NCBI RefSeq assembly: GCF_013387485.1
Contig: NZ_JABBXB010000001.1
Span: forward strand, 826,001 to 890,000
Source: Stenotrophomonas sp. SAM-B
Lineage (GTDB): Bacteria; Pseudomonadota; Gammaproteobacteria; Xanthomonadales; Xanthomonadaceae
Reading direction: 5' to 3'
DNA: 64,000 nt
The notes under the pieces were generated by a model. It made no database searches. It saw nothing but the letters and a program-made list of their open reading frames with translations, and was not told the origin of the DNA. Of this stretch, positions 1 through 9,050 are shown piece after piece. The translations under genes and the position numbers were made by a program. Numbering within the stretch: the stretch's first letter is position 1; each line of letters opens with the position of its first letter.

Positions 1-64
1 CGCGTGCCGCCGGCACTGCGCCTGCCTGGTGCAGCCGTGGCGACCCTCTTGAGGATGGCCTGGA

Positions 65-2749
65 ATGGAAGCTCTGATTGTCCTGCTGGTGCTGGTACTG
101 CTGGCGATCCCGCTGCTGCTGATCGTGGCCCTGGTGATGATCGCGGGCCTGCGCCGCCGTGTGGCCGCGCTGGAACACCGCGCGGCCGGGTCTGCCTGGG
201 ACGCCGCGCAGGCGCCAGCCGAACCCGAACGGCCGCTGCGCTGGACGGATATCGAATCCGTCGACACCGTGGCCGCGCCGCTGGACTTCGCCCTGCAGCC
301 CGGCATCGAAACGCCCGTCGAGACCGCGGATACCGCGGCTGCACCCGCAGCGGCGGCCGCCATGCCGCCACCGCTGCCGTCCTCGGCGTCGATGCCCCCC
401 AGGCCCGCGCCGCCGGTGGTGCCGGTTGAACCGCAGGGCCCGGGCATCGGCGAGCGCATCGTCGGCACCATCAAGCAGTGGTTCACCGAGGGCAACGTGC
501 CGGTCAAGATCGGCATGCTGGTATTGCTGGCGGGTGTGGCCGCGCTGCTCAAGTACGCCAGCGACCAGGGCTGGTTGAACGCCCCGATCGAGCTGCGCCT
601 GGCCGCCATCGCGGTGGCGGCGCTGGCCGGGCTGGTGTTCGGCTGGGTGCAGCGCGATACCCGGCGCCTGTTCGCGCTGGCGCTGCAGGGCGGGGCGATC
701 GGCGTCCTGCTGCTGACCATCTTCGCCGCGTTCAAGCGCTACGACCTGATTCCCGCCGTGCCGGCTTTTGCGCTCAGCGTGCTGCTGATTGCCGGCATGG
801 GCGTGCTGGCGGTGGTGCAGAACTCGCGCACGCTGGCCGTGCTCGGCATCCTGGCCGGCTTCATGGCGCCGATCTGGCTGTCCACCGGCAGCGGCAACCA
901 TATCGCGCTGTTCTCGTATTACGCCGTGCTCAATGCGGCGATCCTGGCGATTGCCTGGTGGCGTCCGTGGCGCGCGCTGAACCTGCTCGGTTTCGCCTTC
1001 ACCTTCGGCATCGGCACGGCCTGGGGCGTGCTCCAGTACAGCGCGGACAAGTTCGCCAGCACCGAGCCGTTCCTGCTGCTGTTCTTCGCCTTCTACCTGC
1101 TGATTCCGATCCTTTATGCGCGTCGGCAGAGCGCGGAGAAGCGCGACCTGATCGATGGCAGCCTGGTGTTCGGCACGCCGCTGATCGCGTTCTCGCTGCA
1201 GGCTGGCCTGCTGCATGACGACCGCCTGCTGCTGGCGTTGTGCTCGCTGGCACTGGCCGCGTTGTACGCGGGCCTGGCGTGGGTGCTGATCAAGCGCGAG
1301 CGCTATGCCGCGCTGGGCCAGTCGCATGCGGTACTCGCGGTGGGCTTCGCCACGTTGGCGGTGCCGCTGGCGCTGTCCGCACGGGCCACCGCCAGCGTGT
1401 TCGCGCTGGAAGGGGCGGCGCTGGCCTGGCTGGGCCTGCGCCAGCAGCGCTGGCTGCCGCAGATCGCCGGTGCGCTGCTGACCCTGGGCGCCGCGTTCGG
1501 CTTCGTGGTCGGCGCGGACTACTGGCATCTCGATGCCACGGCCATCGCCAACCCCACCTTCATGAGCGGCCTGCTGCTGGCGTTGGCCGGCTTCGCCGCG
1601 GCCTTCAGCTATCGCCGTGCGCAGCAGGATGCGCCGGCCATCGTCTACTACCTCTGGGGCCTGCTGTGGTGGCTGGGCAGCGTCAGCCACGAGATCCTGC
1701 GCTTCGTCGCCCACCGCAACGAACCCGATGCGCTGCTGATCGGCGCAGCGGTGACCGGTTGGCTGGCCGCCGAGACGCATCGCCGCTGGCCGGCGCGCGC
1801 GCTGGTGCTGACCACGCTGGCGATGGTGCTGGCCGCGTTCCCGTTGGCGCTGTGGCAGGCCGATGTGCACGATCAGCCGTTCGCCGGCTATGGCGCACTG
1901 GCCTGGGCCGTGTTCGCGCTGCTGGGCGTGCGCAGCCTGTGGTGCCTGCGTGTGGGTGATGACCGCACGTCGCTGGCGGCGCAGTTCCTGTGGTGGCTGC
2001 TGTGGCCGTCCGTGGTGTCGCTGGCCTGCCTGTGGCTGGCCGACCGTTTCGCGCTGGCACAGGGCTGGGGCCTGGCGTTGATGCTGCTGCCGTGGCTGCT
2101 GGTTACTGCAGTGGCGCTGCTGCGCTGGCCGTGGCTGACGGTGCCGCTGGGCGAACGCTTCGATCGCATGCGCGGCGCGTTGCAATGCACGCTGTTCGCC
2201 GTGCTCGGCGTGAGCTGGGCGGGCCTGCTGCTGGTGCCGGCCGGCGCTGCGCCGCTGCCGTGGTTGCCGCTGCTCAACCCGGTGGAACTGGTGCAGCTGG
2301 CAGTGCTGGTGCTCGCCGCGCGCTGGCTGTGGTCCGGACAGGCGCCGGAGGGCCTGCGTGCGATCCGTATCCCGGTGCTGGCGATTGCCGGTTTCGTCGC
2401 GCTGACCAGCATCACCCTGCATGCCGTGCATCACTGGGGCGGGGTGCCGTGGAACGAGCGCCTGTGGTCCTCGACCCTGGCCCAGACCAGTCTGACCGTG
2501 GTGTGGAGCGTGCTCGGCGTGATCAGCTGGGTGTGGGGCTCGCGCCGCGGGCAACGCGTCCTGTGGCTGGTGGGTGCGGTGCTGATGGGCGTGGTGCTGG
2601 CCAAGCTGGTGCTGATCGATCGCCAGCATCTGGGCAACCTGCTCGGGATTTCTTCTTTCATCGCCTACGGCCTGCTGTGCACGGTCGTGGGCTACCTGGC
2701 ACCGGCGCCGCCGCGCGCGCCGGACCCCGCCGTGGAGCCGCAGTCTTGA
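65..2749 (+). CDS. DUF2339 multi-pass membrane protein
   Basis: An 894-residue integral membrane protein of the DUF2339 family; its biochemical role is unknown. An N-terminal hydrophobic helix (residues 1-25) is followed by a Pro/Ala-rich hydrophilic linker (about 65-125, with PPPLPSSASMPPRPAPP). Next comes the conserved segment near 140 (KQWFTEGNVPVKIG), then about 25 hydrophobic helices to the C terminus. The ATG at 65 is preceded by a GAGG stretch. The gene ends in a 4-base overlap with the DUF3999 gene, so the two are probably co-translated and act together in the envelope. Family assignment is from length and architecture and is fairly secure; function is not known. Confidence 0.85.
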   Translation: MEALIVLLVLVLLAIPLLLIVALVMIAGLRRRVAALEHRAAGSAWDAAQAPAEPERPLRWTDIESVDTVAAPLDFALQPGIETPVETADTAAAPAAAAAMPPPLPSSASMPPRPAPPVVPVEPQGPGIGERIVGTIKQWFTEGNVPVKIGMLVLLAGVAALLKYASDQGWLNAPIELRLAAIAVAALAGLVFGWVQRDTRRLFALALQGGAIGVLLLTIFAAFKRYDLIPAVPAFALSVLLIAGMGVLAVVQNSRTLAVLGILAGFMAPIWLSTGSGNHIALFSYYAVLNAAILAIAWWRPWRALNLLGFAFTFGIGTAWGVLQYSADKFASTEPFLLLFFAFYLLIPILYARRQSAEKRDLIDGSLVFGTPLIAFSLQAGLLHDDRLLLALCSLALAALYAGLAWVLIKRERYAALGQSHAVLAVGFATLAVPLALSARATASVFALEGAALAWLGLRQQRWLPQIAGALLTLGAAFGFVVGADYWHLDATAIANPTFMSGLLLALAGFAAAFSYRRAQQDAPAIVYYLWGLLWWLGSVSHEILRFVAHRNEPDALLIGAAVTGWLAAETHRRWPARALVLTTLAMVLAAFPLALWQADVHDQPFAGYGALAWAVFALLGVRSLWCLRVGDDRTSLAAQFLWWLLWPSVVSLACLWLADRFALAQGWGLALMLLPWLLVTAVALLRWPWLTVPLGERFDRMRGALQCTLFAVLGVSWAGLLLVPAGAAPLPWLPLLNPVELVQLAVLVLAARWLWSGQAPEGLRAIRIPVLAIAGFVALTSITLHAVHHWGGVPWNERLWSSTLAQTSLTVVWSVLGVISWVWGSRRGQRVLWLVGAVLMGVVLAKLVLIDRQHLGNLLGISSFIAYGLLCTVVGYLAPAPPRAPDPAVEPQS

Positions 2750-4113
2750 AGACCTTTCGCCCGCTGATCCTCCTTGCCGCGCTGGCGCTTCCGGCGCTGG
2801 CCCAGGCCCAGGCCGCCGATGGCCGCCAGGCCTATCGCCAGCAATGGCCGCTGCAGCTCGCGCAGCCGCAGGCGGGTGCGTACCGGTTGACCCTCGACGA
2901 GGGCGTGTACCGCACCGCGGTGTCGCCACGTCTGGCCGATGTGCAGGTGTTCAACGCGCAGGGCCAGGCACTGCCGTCGGCGTTGTTGGCCGCCGACCAG
3001 CCGCTGGCGCAGGCACCGCAGTGGCAGACGCTGTCCTGGTTCCCGCTGCCGCCGATGGCCGGCACCTCCGGCGATGACCTGCAGTTGCTCACCGAGCGCA
3101 ACACCGACGGCAGCGTGCGCCGGGTCGAGGCGCGGCTGGGGCGGGGCGGGGCGGCCGGACAACCCGCAGGCTGGCTGATCGACGCCAGCGCGCTGGAGAC
3201 CGGCGTGCAGGCGCTGCGCCTCGACTGGCAGACGCAGGCGCCCCTGCAGGCGCGCGTGCGCGTGGAGATGAGCAACGACCTGCGCGACTGGTTGCGCATT
3301 GCCGATGACGTGCCACTGGTCGACCTGCAGCACGAAGGCCGCCGCCTGCAGCAGCGCCGCATCGAGATCGCGCGCCAGGCCCGGTATTTCCGCATCCTGC
3401 CGATCGGTGCCGATGCCTTGCCGGCGCTGTCCACGGTGCAGGCCGAGCTGGCGCCGACCGCGCAGGCGATCGCCTGGCGCTGGCAGTCGCTGACCGGCAC
3501 CGCCGGCAAGCCCGGCGAGTTCGAGTATCAGCTTGATGGGCGCTTCCCGATCGCGCAGGCCGATATCGCAACGGCCGACAACAGCGTGGTGCAGTGGACG
3601 CTGCTGAGCCGCGACGATGCCGACCAGCCGTGGCAGGTGCGGGCCGGCCCATGGGTGGCCTATCAGCTGCAGGACGCCGCCGACCGCCGCCAATCGCAGA
3701 CCCAGCCGCTGGCGCGCAGCACGCGCGACCGCTACTGGAAGCTGGTGGCCGGCCAGCCGCAGTCGATGCCGGCCCCGACGCTCAAGCTCGGTTACCAGCC
3801 CGAAGCGCTGGTGTTCCTCAGCCAGGGCGAGCCGCCTTACACGGTAGCCGCCGGCAGCGTACGCGCGGAGCGCCAGGATGCCCCGGTTGCCACGGTGATC
3901 GCGCAGCTGCGCGAACAGCATGGCGCGCAGTGGCAGCCGGCGCAGGCGAGCATGCAGGGCGAACCGCAGGTACTCGCCGGCGATGCCGCGGTAGCGCCGC
4001 AGCGCGACTGGAAGCAATGGCTGCTGTGGGCGCTGCTGGTGATCGGCGTGCTGATCGTCGGCGGCTTCGCAGTCAGCCTGCTGCGTCAACCAAATAGGGA
4101 CGGAGGTAGTTAA
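2746..4113 (+). CDS. DUF3999 exported, C-terminally anchored protein
   Basis: A 455-residue protein of the DUF3999 family, function unknown. The start is chosen at TTG 2746, which overlaps the TGA of the preceding gene. It gives a clean signal peptide (MKTFRPLILLAALALPALA, then QAQAADGR). The body is a soluble beta-rich periplasmic domain. A single membrane helix near the end (WLLWALLVIGVLIVGGFAV) is followed by a short basic tail, so the bulk should face the periplasm. The open frame extends far upstream of 2746, but that part is a shadow of the DUF2339 gene. The TAA stop lies inside a 40-bp perfect palindrome that probably ends the transcript. Confidence 0.8.
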   Translation: MKTFRPLILLAALALPALAQAQAADGRQAYRQQWPLQLAQPQAGAYRLTLDEGVYRTAVSPRLADVQVFNAQGQALPSALLAADQPLAQAPQWQTLSWFPLPPMAGTSGDDLQLLTERNTDGSVRRVEARLGRGGAAGQPAGWLIDASALETGVQALRLDWQTQAPLQARVRVEMSNDLRDWLRIADDVPLVDLQHEGRRLQQRRIEIARQARYFRILPIGADALPALSTVQAELAPTAQAIAWRWQSLTGTAGKPGEFEYQLDGRFPIAQADIATADNSVVQWTLLSRDDADQPWQVRAGPWVAYQLQDAADRRQSQTQPLARSTRDRYWKLVAGQPQSMPAPTLKLGYQPEALVFLSQGEPPYTVAAGSVRAERQDAPVATVIAQLREQHGAQWQPAQASMQGEPQVLAGDAAVAPQRDWKQWLLWALLVIGVLIVGGFAVSLLRQPNRDGGS

Positions 4114-4136
4114 GCGCGCTTAACTACCTCCGTCCC
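4097..4136. repeat. 40-bp perfect palindrome containing the DUF3999 stop codon
   Basis: Two 20-base arms are exact reverse complements (left arm GGGACGGAGGTAGTTAAGCG) and meet without a spacer. The TAA of the DUF3999 gene is at 4111-4113. As RNA it would form a very long hairpin, but there is no T-run after it. A related 21-base direct repeat (TACCTCCG followed by C-rich sequence) occurs at 4125-4145 and 4170-4190, matching at 18 of 21 positions. This looks like a dispersed REP-like element used as a 3' boundary rather than a classic intrinsic terminator. Confidence 0.75.
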
Positions 4137-4147
4137 CGTTAAGAAGC

Positions 4148-4168
4148 GCGACGACCAACGGTCGCCGC
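4148..4168. repeat. Degenerate GTAG-family palindrome
   Basis: GCGACGACCAACGGTCGCCGC forms a short GCGAC/GTCGC hairpin and shares the GACCAACGGTC core of the GTAG repeats found elsewhere in the window. It lacks a perfect CTAC end and sits between DUF3999 and pgk. Confidence 0.5.
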
Positions 4169-4272
4169 CTACCTCCGCCCCCGTCATGAATTTGCGATGC
4201 ACCGCGCCAGCCGGGACAATGACGGCCTGCGCCGTGCGGCGCCCTTCCTTCTTCAGAGCCAAAGAGTTGCTT

Positions 4273-5448
4273 ATGTCCATCGTTCGCATGACCGACCTCG
4301 ATCTCTCCGGCAAGCGCGTGCTGATCCGCCAGGATCTGAACGTGCCGATCGACAACGGCCAGATCACCTCCGAGCAGCGCATCACCGCGTCGCTGCCGAC
4401 GCTGAAGCTGGCGCTGGAGAAGGGCGCCGCCGTGATGGTGACCTCGCATCTCGGGCGTCCGAAGGAAGGCGTGTGGAGCGAGGCCGAATCGCTGGCGCCG
4501 GTGGCGCTGCGTCTGTCGCAGCTGCTGGGTGTCGAGGTGCCGCTGGTGCGCGATTGGGTCGACGGCGTGGACGTCGCGCCGGGTTCGATCGTGCTGCTGG
4601 AAAACTGCCGCATGAATGTCGGCGAAGGCAAGGACGATGAAGCGCTGGCGAAGAAGTACGCCGCGCTCTGCGATGTGTTCGTGATGGATGCCTTCGGCAC
4701 CGCGCACCGTGCACAGGCCTCCACCCACGGCGTGATCCGCTTCGCCCCGGTGGCCGCCGGTGGCCCGCTGCTGATGGCTGAGCTGGACGCGCTGGCCAAG
4801 GCGCTGCTGGCCCCGGCCCAGCCGCTGCTGGCGATCGTGGCCGGCAGCAAGGTCAGCACCAAGCTCGAACTGCTCTCCAGCCTGGTCGGCAAGGTCGACC
4901 AGCTGATCGTCGGCGGCGGCATCGCCAACACCTTCATCGCGGCCGCCGGTTACTCGGTCGGCAAGTCGCTGTATGAGCCGGACCTGCTGGACACCGCGAA
5001 GAAGATCGTCGCCGATGCCAAGGCGCGCGGCGCCGACATCCCGCTGCCGACCGACGTGGTCGTGGCCAAGCAGTTCCTGCCGGACGCCGAAGCCACGGTG
5101 AAGGCCGTCGCCGACGTGGCCGAGGACGATCTGATCCTGGACATCGGCCCGGACACGGCGCAGCACTACGCCGGCCTGATCGCCAAGGCCGGCACCGTGG
5201 TCTGGAACGGCCCGGTCGGCGTGTTCGAATTCGAGGCCTTCAGCCATGGCACCGAAGCCCTGGCCCGTGCCATCGCCGCCTCCCCGGCGTTCTCGATCGC
5301 CGGCGGCGGCGACACCCTGGCCGCGGTCGACAAGTACGACATCGCGGGCGAGGTGAGCTACATCTCCACCGGTGGCGGCGCGTTCCTGGAGTTCCTGGAA
5401 GGCAAGACCCTGCCGGCCGTCGCCGCGCTGGAGGCTCGCGGCGCGTGA
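4273..5448 (+). CDS. pgk: Phosphoglycerate kinase
   Basis: Cytoplasmic glycolytic enzyme interconverting 1,3-bisphosphoglycerate + ADP and 3-phosphoglycerate + ATP. It is 391 residues long, normal for the family. The N-terminal domain begins [20 protein letters not shown] and continues with the substrate-binding RQDLNVP and HLGRP motifs. The C-terminal nucleotide domain has [15 protein letters not shown] and the glycine-rich AGGGDTLAA. The ATG at 4273 was chosen over an upstream in-frame ATG at 4186 because homology-like sequence starts there. The stop overlaps the GTG of the next gene, indicating translational coupling with a HAD phosphatase; pyk and aldolase follow, so this is a lower-glycolysis cluster. 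Confidence 0.96.
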   Translation: MSIVRMTDLDLSGKRVLIRQDLNVPIDNGQITSEQRITASLPTLKLALEKGAAVMVTSHLGRPKEGVWSEAESLAPVALRLSQLLGVEVPLVRDWVDGVDVAPGSIVLLENCRMNVGEGKDDEALAKKYAALCDVFVMDAFGTAHRAQASTHGVIRFAPVAAGGPLLMAELDALAKALLAPAQPLLAIVAGSKVSTKLELLSSLVGKVDQLIVGGGIANTFIAAAGYSVGKSLYEPDLLDTAKKIVADAKARGADIPLPTDVVVAKQFLPDAEATVKAVADVAEDDLILDIGPDTAQHYAGLIAKAGTVVWNGPVGVFEFEAFSHGTEALARAIAASPAFSIAGGGDTLAAVDKYDIAGEVSYISTGGGAFLEFLEGKTLPAVAALEARGA

Positions 5449-6086
5449 GCCGCGATGTCCTGTTCTTCGATCTCGACGGCACGCTGATCGATTCGGCCGT
5501 CGGAATCACCCAGTGCGTGGCGCATGCGCTCACGCAGATGGGCCAGCCGGTCCCGCCGCAGGCCGAACTGCGGCGCTGGATCGGGCCGTCGCTGCGCACC
5601 AGCTTCGCGCCGTTGTTCAACGATCCGGCCCAGGTCGAGCAGGCGGTGACGTATTACCGCGAACGCTTCGACGTGGTCGGCTGGCGCGAACATGAGGTCT
5701 ACCCGCGGATCGGCCAGGTCGTGCAGGCCTTCAAGGATCGCGGCCATCGGCTGGCGATCGTCACCGCCAAGAACGAGCCGCACGCGCGTCGCATTGTCGA
5801 GCACCTGCCGTTCGGCGACTGCTTCGAGGACGTGATCGGGGCCACCCCGGATGGCAGCCGCAGCGAGAAGCCGCAGCTGGTCGCCGAGGCGCTGCACCGG
5901 CTGTCGTTGACCCCGGGGCAGTGCTGGATGATCGGCGACCGGCGCATGGATATCGAAGGCGCCCGTCATCACGGGCTGCGCAATATCGGCGTGTTGTGGG
6001 GCTTCGGCGGTGCCGAAGAGCTCACGGCGGCCGGGGCCGCGCACCTCGCGCACGCCCCGGACGACCTGCTCACCCTGATCGATTGA
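5445..6086 (+). CDS. HAD-superfamily phosphatase, phosphoglycolate phosphatase-like
   Basis: A 213-residue HAD subfamily IA hydrolase. Motif I is [11 protein letters not shown] near residue 6, with the nucleophile and acid/base aspartates. Motif II/III features include [13 protein letters not shown] and [20 protein letters not shown] near 165. The GTG at 5445 overlaps the pgk stop by 4 bases. The substrate is not determined by sequence. Phosphoglycolate-phosphatase-like members are known to remove side products of glycolytic enzymes, and the position between pgk and pyk makes that role attractive (inference). Phosphoglycolate itself or a nucleotide are alternatives. Confidence 0.85.
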   Translation: MSRDVLFFDLDGTLIDSAVGITQCVAHALTQMGQPVPPQAELRRWIGPSLRTSFAPLFNDPAQVEQAVTYYRERFDVVGWREHEVYPRIGQVVQAFKDRGHRLAIVTAKNEPHARRIVEHLPFGDCFEDVIGATPDGSRSEKPQLVAEALHRLSLTPGQCWMIGDRRMDIEGARHHGLRNIGVLWGFGGAEELTAAGAAHLAHAPDDLLTLID

Positions 6087-6241
6087 GGGCCGCGGCGGCG
6101 ATCCGTACGCCGCCGCATGTCCCGCGCAAAGGCCCGCCGCGATTGGCGCTGGCCGCCGGGTGGGCAAACGACTGTCCGCCCGGTCGTCTCGGGCTGTCTG
6201 CAGGACAACAGCGAAACCCAAGCGTGCCAGCGGTGTAATCG

Positions 6242-6270
6242 TATTCATGGGACGTGATGGGTGTGCTAAT
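6242..6270 (+). promoter_or_regulatory. Possible pyk promoter
   Basis: An extended -10-like element, TGTGCTAAT (GCTAAT at 6265-6270), lies 17 bases after a weak -35, TATTCA (6242-6247), and about 30 bases before the pyk start. This sits in an otherwise featureless 213-base gap. The -35 matches the consensus poorly. Confidence 0.35.
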
Positions 6271-6299
6271 TTCACTCCTTTAACGGGAGCCCATTAACC

Positions 6300-7766
6300 A
6301 TGATTGAGCGTCAGCGTCGCACCAAGATCCTTGCCACCCTCGGACCGGCGACCGACCCGCCGGGCGTGCTGGAGGATCTCTTCCGCGCCGGCGTGAACGT
6401 GGTTCGCCTCAACTTCAGCCACGGTGACCCGTCCGGCCAGGCCAAGCGCGCCGCCGATGTGCGTGCCGCCGCTGCCCGCGTGGGCGTGGAAGTGGGCATC
6501 CTGGCCGATCTGCCGGGCCCGAAGATCCGCATCGAGCGTTTCGCCGAAGGCAAGATCAAGCTCAAGGCGGGTGACCGCTTCGACCTGGTCGCCTCGCCGA
6601 ACGCACCCGCCGGCGACACCACCCAGGTGGGCGTGAGCTACCTGGGCCTGCCGCAGGACGTGGTGGCCGGTGACATCCTGCTGCTCGACGATGGCCTGAT
6701 GCAGCTGCAGGTCACCGAAGTGCAGGGCGAGCGCATCATCAACACCGTGCTCAACGACGGCGTGCTGTCCGACCGCAAGGGCCTGAACAAGCAGGGCGGT
6801 GGCCTGTCGCTGGGCGCGCTGACCGAGCGCGACAAAGAACTGATCGGCATCGTGGCCAAGATCGGCGTGGACTTCATCGCCGTCTCGTTCTGCCGCAATG
6901 CGCAGGACATGAACGACGCGCGCGAGATCGCCGAGTCGCACGGCTGCTACGCCGCGCTGGTCTCCAAGATCGAGCGCACCGAAGCGATCGACAACCTCGA
7001 AGAGATCGTCGACGCCAGTGACGTGGTCATGGTCGCGCGTGGCGACCTGGGCGTGGAAATCGGCGATGCCGAACTGCCGGGCCTGCAGAAGAAGATCATC
7101 AAGGCCTCGCTGGCGCAGAACAAAGTGGTGATCACCGCCACCCAGATGCTGCAGTCGATGGTCGAAAGCCCGATCCCGACCCGCGCCGAAGTGCTGGACG
7201 TGGCCAACTCGGTCATCGACGGTACCGACGCAGTGATGCTGTCGGCCGAAACCGCCGCGGGCATGTACCCGGTCAAGGCGGTCGAAGCGATGGCACGCAT
7301 CTGCCTCGGTGCCGAACGCCAGTTCCAGACCGAGACCGATTTCGGTGCCTCGCCGCGCAACCTGGAGCGTGCCGACCAGGCGATCGCCATGGCCACCATG
7401 TTCCTGTCCCAGCACGTGGGCGTACGCGCGATCGTGGCGATGACCGAATCCGGTGGCACCGCGCGGTACCTGTCGCGCTTCCGCGCCTCGGCGCCTGTGT
7501 TCGCGGTGACCCGCCATGACGGCGCCCGCCGCCAGATGGCGCTGATGCGCGATGTGTTCCCGATCAACTTCGACAGCCGCGGCCTGACCCCGCGCGAAGC
7601 CGCGCGCGGTAGCATCCGCCTGCTGTTCGAAGCAAACCAGCTGCAGAGCGGCGACCGCGTCGTCTTCACCAGCGGTGAGCACATGGAAACCCATGGCGCC
7701 ACCAACACGCTGCGCCTGCTGGAAGTGGGCGAAGACGGCCGTGCCAGCGGCCTGGGCGAACTCTAA
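6300..7766 (+). CDS. pyk: Pyruvate kinase
   Basis: Cytoplasmic enzyme that transfers phosphate from phosphoenolpyruvate to ADP in the last step of glycolysis. The 488-residue length is typical. It shows the start RRTKILATLGPATDPP, the PEP/metal-binding RLNFSHG and DLPGPKIRIERF, and the signature SKIERTEAIDNLEEI followed by VMVARGDLGVEIG. TATQMLQSM and LSAETAAGMYPV complete the barrel, and a C-terminal allosteric domain runs from about 350. A good Shine-Dalgarno (GGGAG) precedes the ATG at 6300. The family carries out an essentially irreversible step; regulation is not visible beyond a weak promoter upstream. Confidence 0.96.
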   Translation: MIERQRRTKILATLGPATDPPGVLEDLFRAGVNVVRLNFSHGDPSGQAKRAADVRAAAARVGVEVGILADLPGPKIRIERFAEGKIKLKAGDRFDLVASPNAPAGDTTQVGVSYLGLPQDVVAGDILLLDDGLMQLQVTEVQGERIINTVLNDGVLSDRKGLNKQGGGLSLGALTERDKELIGIVAKIGVDFIAVSFCRNAQDMNDAREIAESHGCYAALVSKIERTEAIDNLEEIVDASDVVMVARGDLGVEIGDAELPGLQKKIIKASLAQNKVVITATQMLQSMVESPIPTRAEVLDVANSVIDGTDAVMLSAETAAGMYPVKAVEAMARICLGAERQFQTETDFGASPRNLERADQAIAMATMFLSQHVGVRAIVAMTESGGTARYLSRFRASAPVFAVTRHDGARRQMALMRDVFPINFDSRGLTPREAARGSIRLLFEANQLQSGDRVVFTSGEHMETHGATNTLRLLEVGEDGRASGLGEL

Positions 7767-7789
7767 CCGACCCGCCCCGCAACACCCGG

Positions 7790-7817
7790 ACCCGCGTGGC
7801 TTCACGGCCGCGCGGGT
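7790..7817 (+). terminator. Hairpin after pyk
   Basis: ACCCGCG pairs with CGCGGGT, continuing through TGGC/GCCG with one wobble, around a short loop. It lies 24 bases after the pyk stop. The T-run is poor (TCGTCGTTTC), so termination may be partial. Confidence 0.45.
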
Positions 7818-7880
7818 TCGTCGTTTCAGATGGAATCGTTTCCAGATTCCGTGGACGGCCAGTTCACGGGAGGCGGGGTC

Positions 7881-7886
7881 TATAAT
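7881..7886 (+). promoter_or_regulatory. -10 box of the aldolase promoter
   Basis: A perfect TATAAT lies 33 bases before the aldolase start, in GC-rich surroundings. No convincing -35 stands 16-18 bases upstream. The position fits a separate promoter for the aldolase gene with a short leader. Confidence 0.5.
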
Positions 7887-7918
7887 TGGCGTTTTCCCGC
7901 ACCCGCCACAGGAAGTAC

Positions 7919-8923
7919 ATGAGCATCGAACAGCTGGCTGAAACCGCACAGGCCATGGTCGCCCCGGGCAAGGGCATCATCGCGATCGACGAATCCACCG
8001 GCACCATCGGCAAGCGCTTCGCCAGCGTCGGCCTGGAGAACACCGAGGAGAACCGTCGCGCCTACCGCGAACTGCTGCTCACCACGCCCAAGCTGAACGA
8101 GCACATCTCCGGCGCGATCCTGTACGACGAGACCATCCGCCAGTCCACCAAGGACGGCGTCCCGTTCGCCAAGTACATGGCGGCCCAGGGCATCATTCCG
8201 GGCATCAAGGTCGACAAGGGCGCGCATGCCCTGGCCGGCTGCCCGGGCGAGCTGGTCACCGAAGGCCTGGACGGCCTGCGCGAGCGCCTGCAGGAGTACT
8301 ACAAGCTGGGCGCGCGCTTCGCCAAGTGGCGTGCAGTCATCAACATCGGTGAGAGCATCCCCTCGGGCACCTGCATCGAGTCCAACGCCCACGCGCTGGC
8401 CCGTTACGCGGCGCTGTGCCAGGAATGCGGCCTGGTGCCGATGGTCGAGCCGGAAGTGATCATGGACGGCGACCACGACATCGAGACCTGCTACGAAGTC
8501 ACCGAAGCCACCCTGCGTTCGCTGTTCGATGCGCTGTACCAGCAGAACGTGCTGCTGGAAGGCACCATCCTGAAGGCCTCGATGGTCATCTCCGGCAAGG
8601 GCTGCGAAGAGCAGGCCGACGTCGAGGAAGTGGCCGAGTCGACCGTGATGTGCCTCAAGAGCACCGTGCCGGCGATCCTGCCGGGCGTGGTGTTCCTGTC
8701 CGGTGGCCAGAGCGATGAGCAGTCCACTGCGCATCTGAACGCCATGAACCAGATGGGCAACCTGCCGTGGCCGCTGAGCTTCTCCTACGGCCGCGCCATG
8801 CAGCAGGCCGCGCTGAAGCTGTGGGCCAAGGACACCAAGGCCAACGTTGCCAAGGCGCAGCAGACGATCTTCGATCGCGCCAAGGAAAACGGCCAGGCCG
8901 CCCTGGGCAAGTGGAACGGCTGA
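7919..8923 (+). CDS. Fructose-bisphosphate aldolase, class I
   Basis: Cleaves fructose 1,6-bisphosphate into dihydroxyacetone phosphate and glyceraldehyde 3-phosphate (or the reverse in gluconeogenesis). It is 334 residues, of the class I Schiff-base type rather than the zinc class II type. Visible motifs are GKGIIAIDESTGTIGKRF near residue 17, PFAKYMAAQGIIPGIKVDKG, RFAKWRAVI, VPMVEPEVIMDGDH, and the Schiff-base lysine context LEGTILKASMVISGK. The FLSGGQSDEQ motif follows. The start is the ATG at 7919, 9 bases after an AGGAAG ribosome site; an upstream in-frame ATG at 7886 overlaps the TATAAT box and is unlikely. A strong terminator follows. Confidence 0.95.
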   Translation: MSIEQLAETAQAMVAPGKGIIAIDESTGTIGKRFASVGLENTEENRRAYRELLLTTPKLNEHISGAILYDETIRQSTKDGVPFAKYMAAQGIIPGIKVDKGAHALAGCPGELVTEGLDGLRERLQEYYKLGARFAKWRAVINIGESIPSGTCIESNAHALARYAALCQECGLVPMVEPEVIMDGDHDIETCYEVTEATLRSLFDALYQQNVLLEGTILKASMVISGKGCEEQADVEEVAESTVMCLKSTVPAILPGVVFLSGGQSDEQSTAHLNAMNQMGNLPWPLSFSYGRAMQQAALKLWAKDTKANVAKAQQTIFDRAKENGQAALGKWNG

Positions 8924-8946
8924 TTCACGCTTGACCGCAGTCAACG

Positions 8947-8977
8947 AAAACGCCGGCCTCGTGCCGGCGTTTTTGTT
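8947..8977 (+). terminator. Intrinsic terminator after aldolase
   Basis: AAAACGCCGGC pairs perfectly with GCCGGCGTTTT around the loop CTCGT, followed by further T residues. A classic rho-independent terminator 23 bases after the stop. Confidence 0.9.
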
Positions 8978-9050
8978 TGCGGGAGACAGCGGTGCGCAGA
9001 CGCACGCGTGCTCTGGCACGATGCGAACCACCTTCGCGTGGATGGATCCC

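Noticed and set aside
4..429. Open frame overlapping the start of the DUF2339 gene
   Set aside because: Arg/Ala/Gly-rich translation typical of an off-frame shadow in high-GC DNA.
1990..2745. Long N-terminal extension of the DUF3999 frame
   Set aside because: Overlaps the DUF2339 gene completely; the signal peptide begins exactly at TTG 2746.
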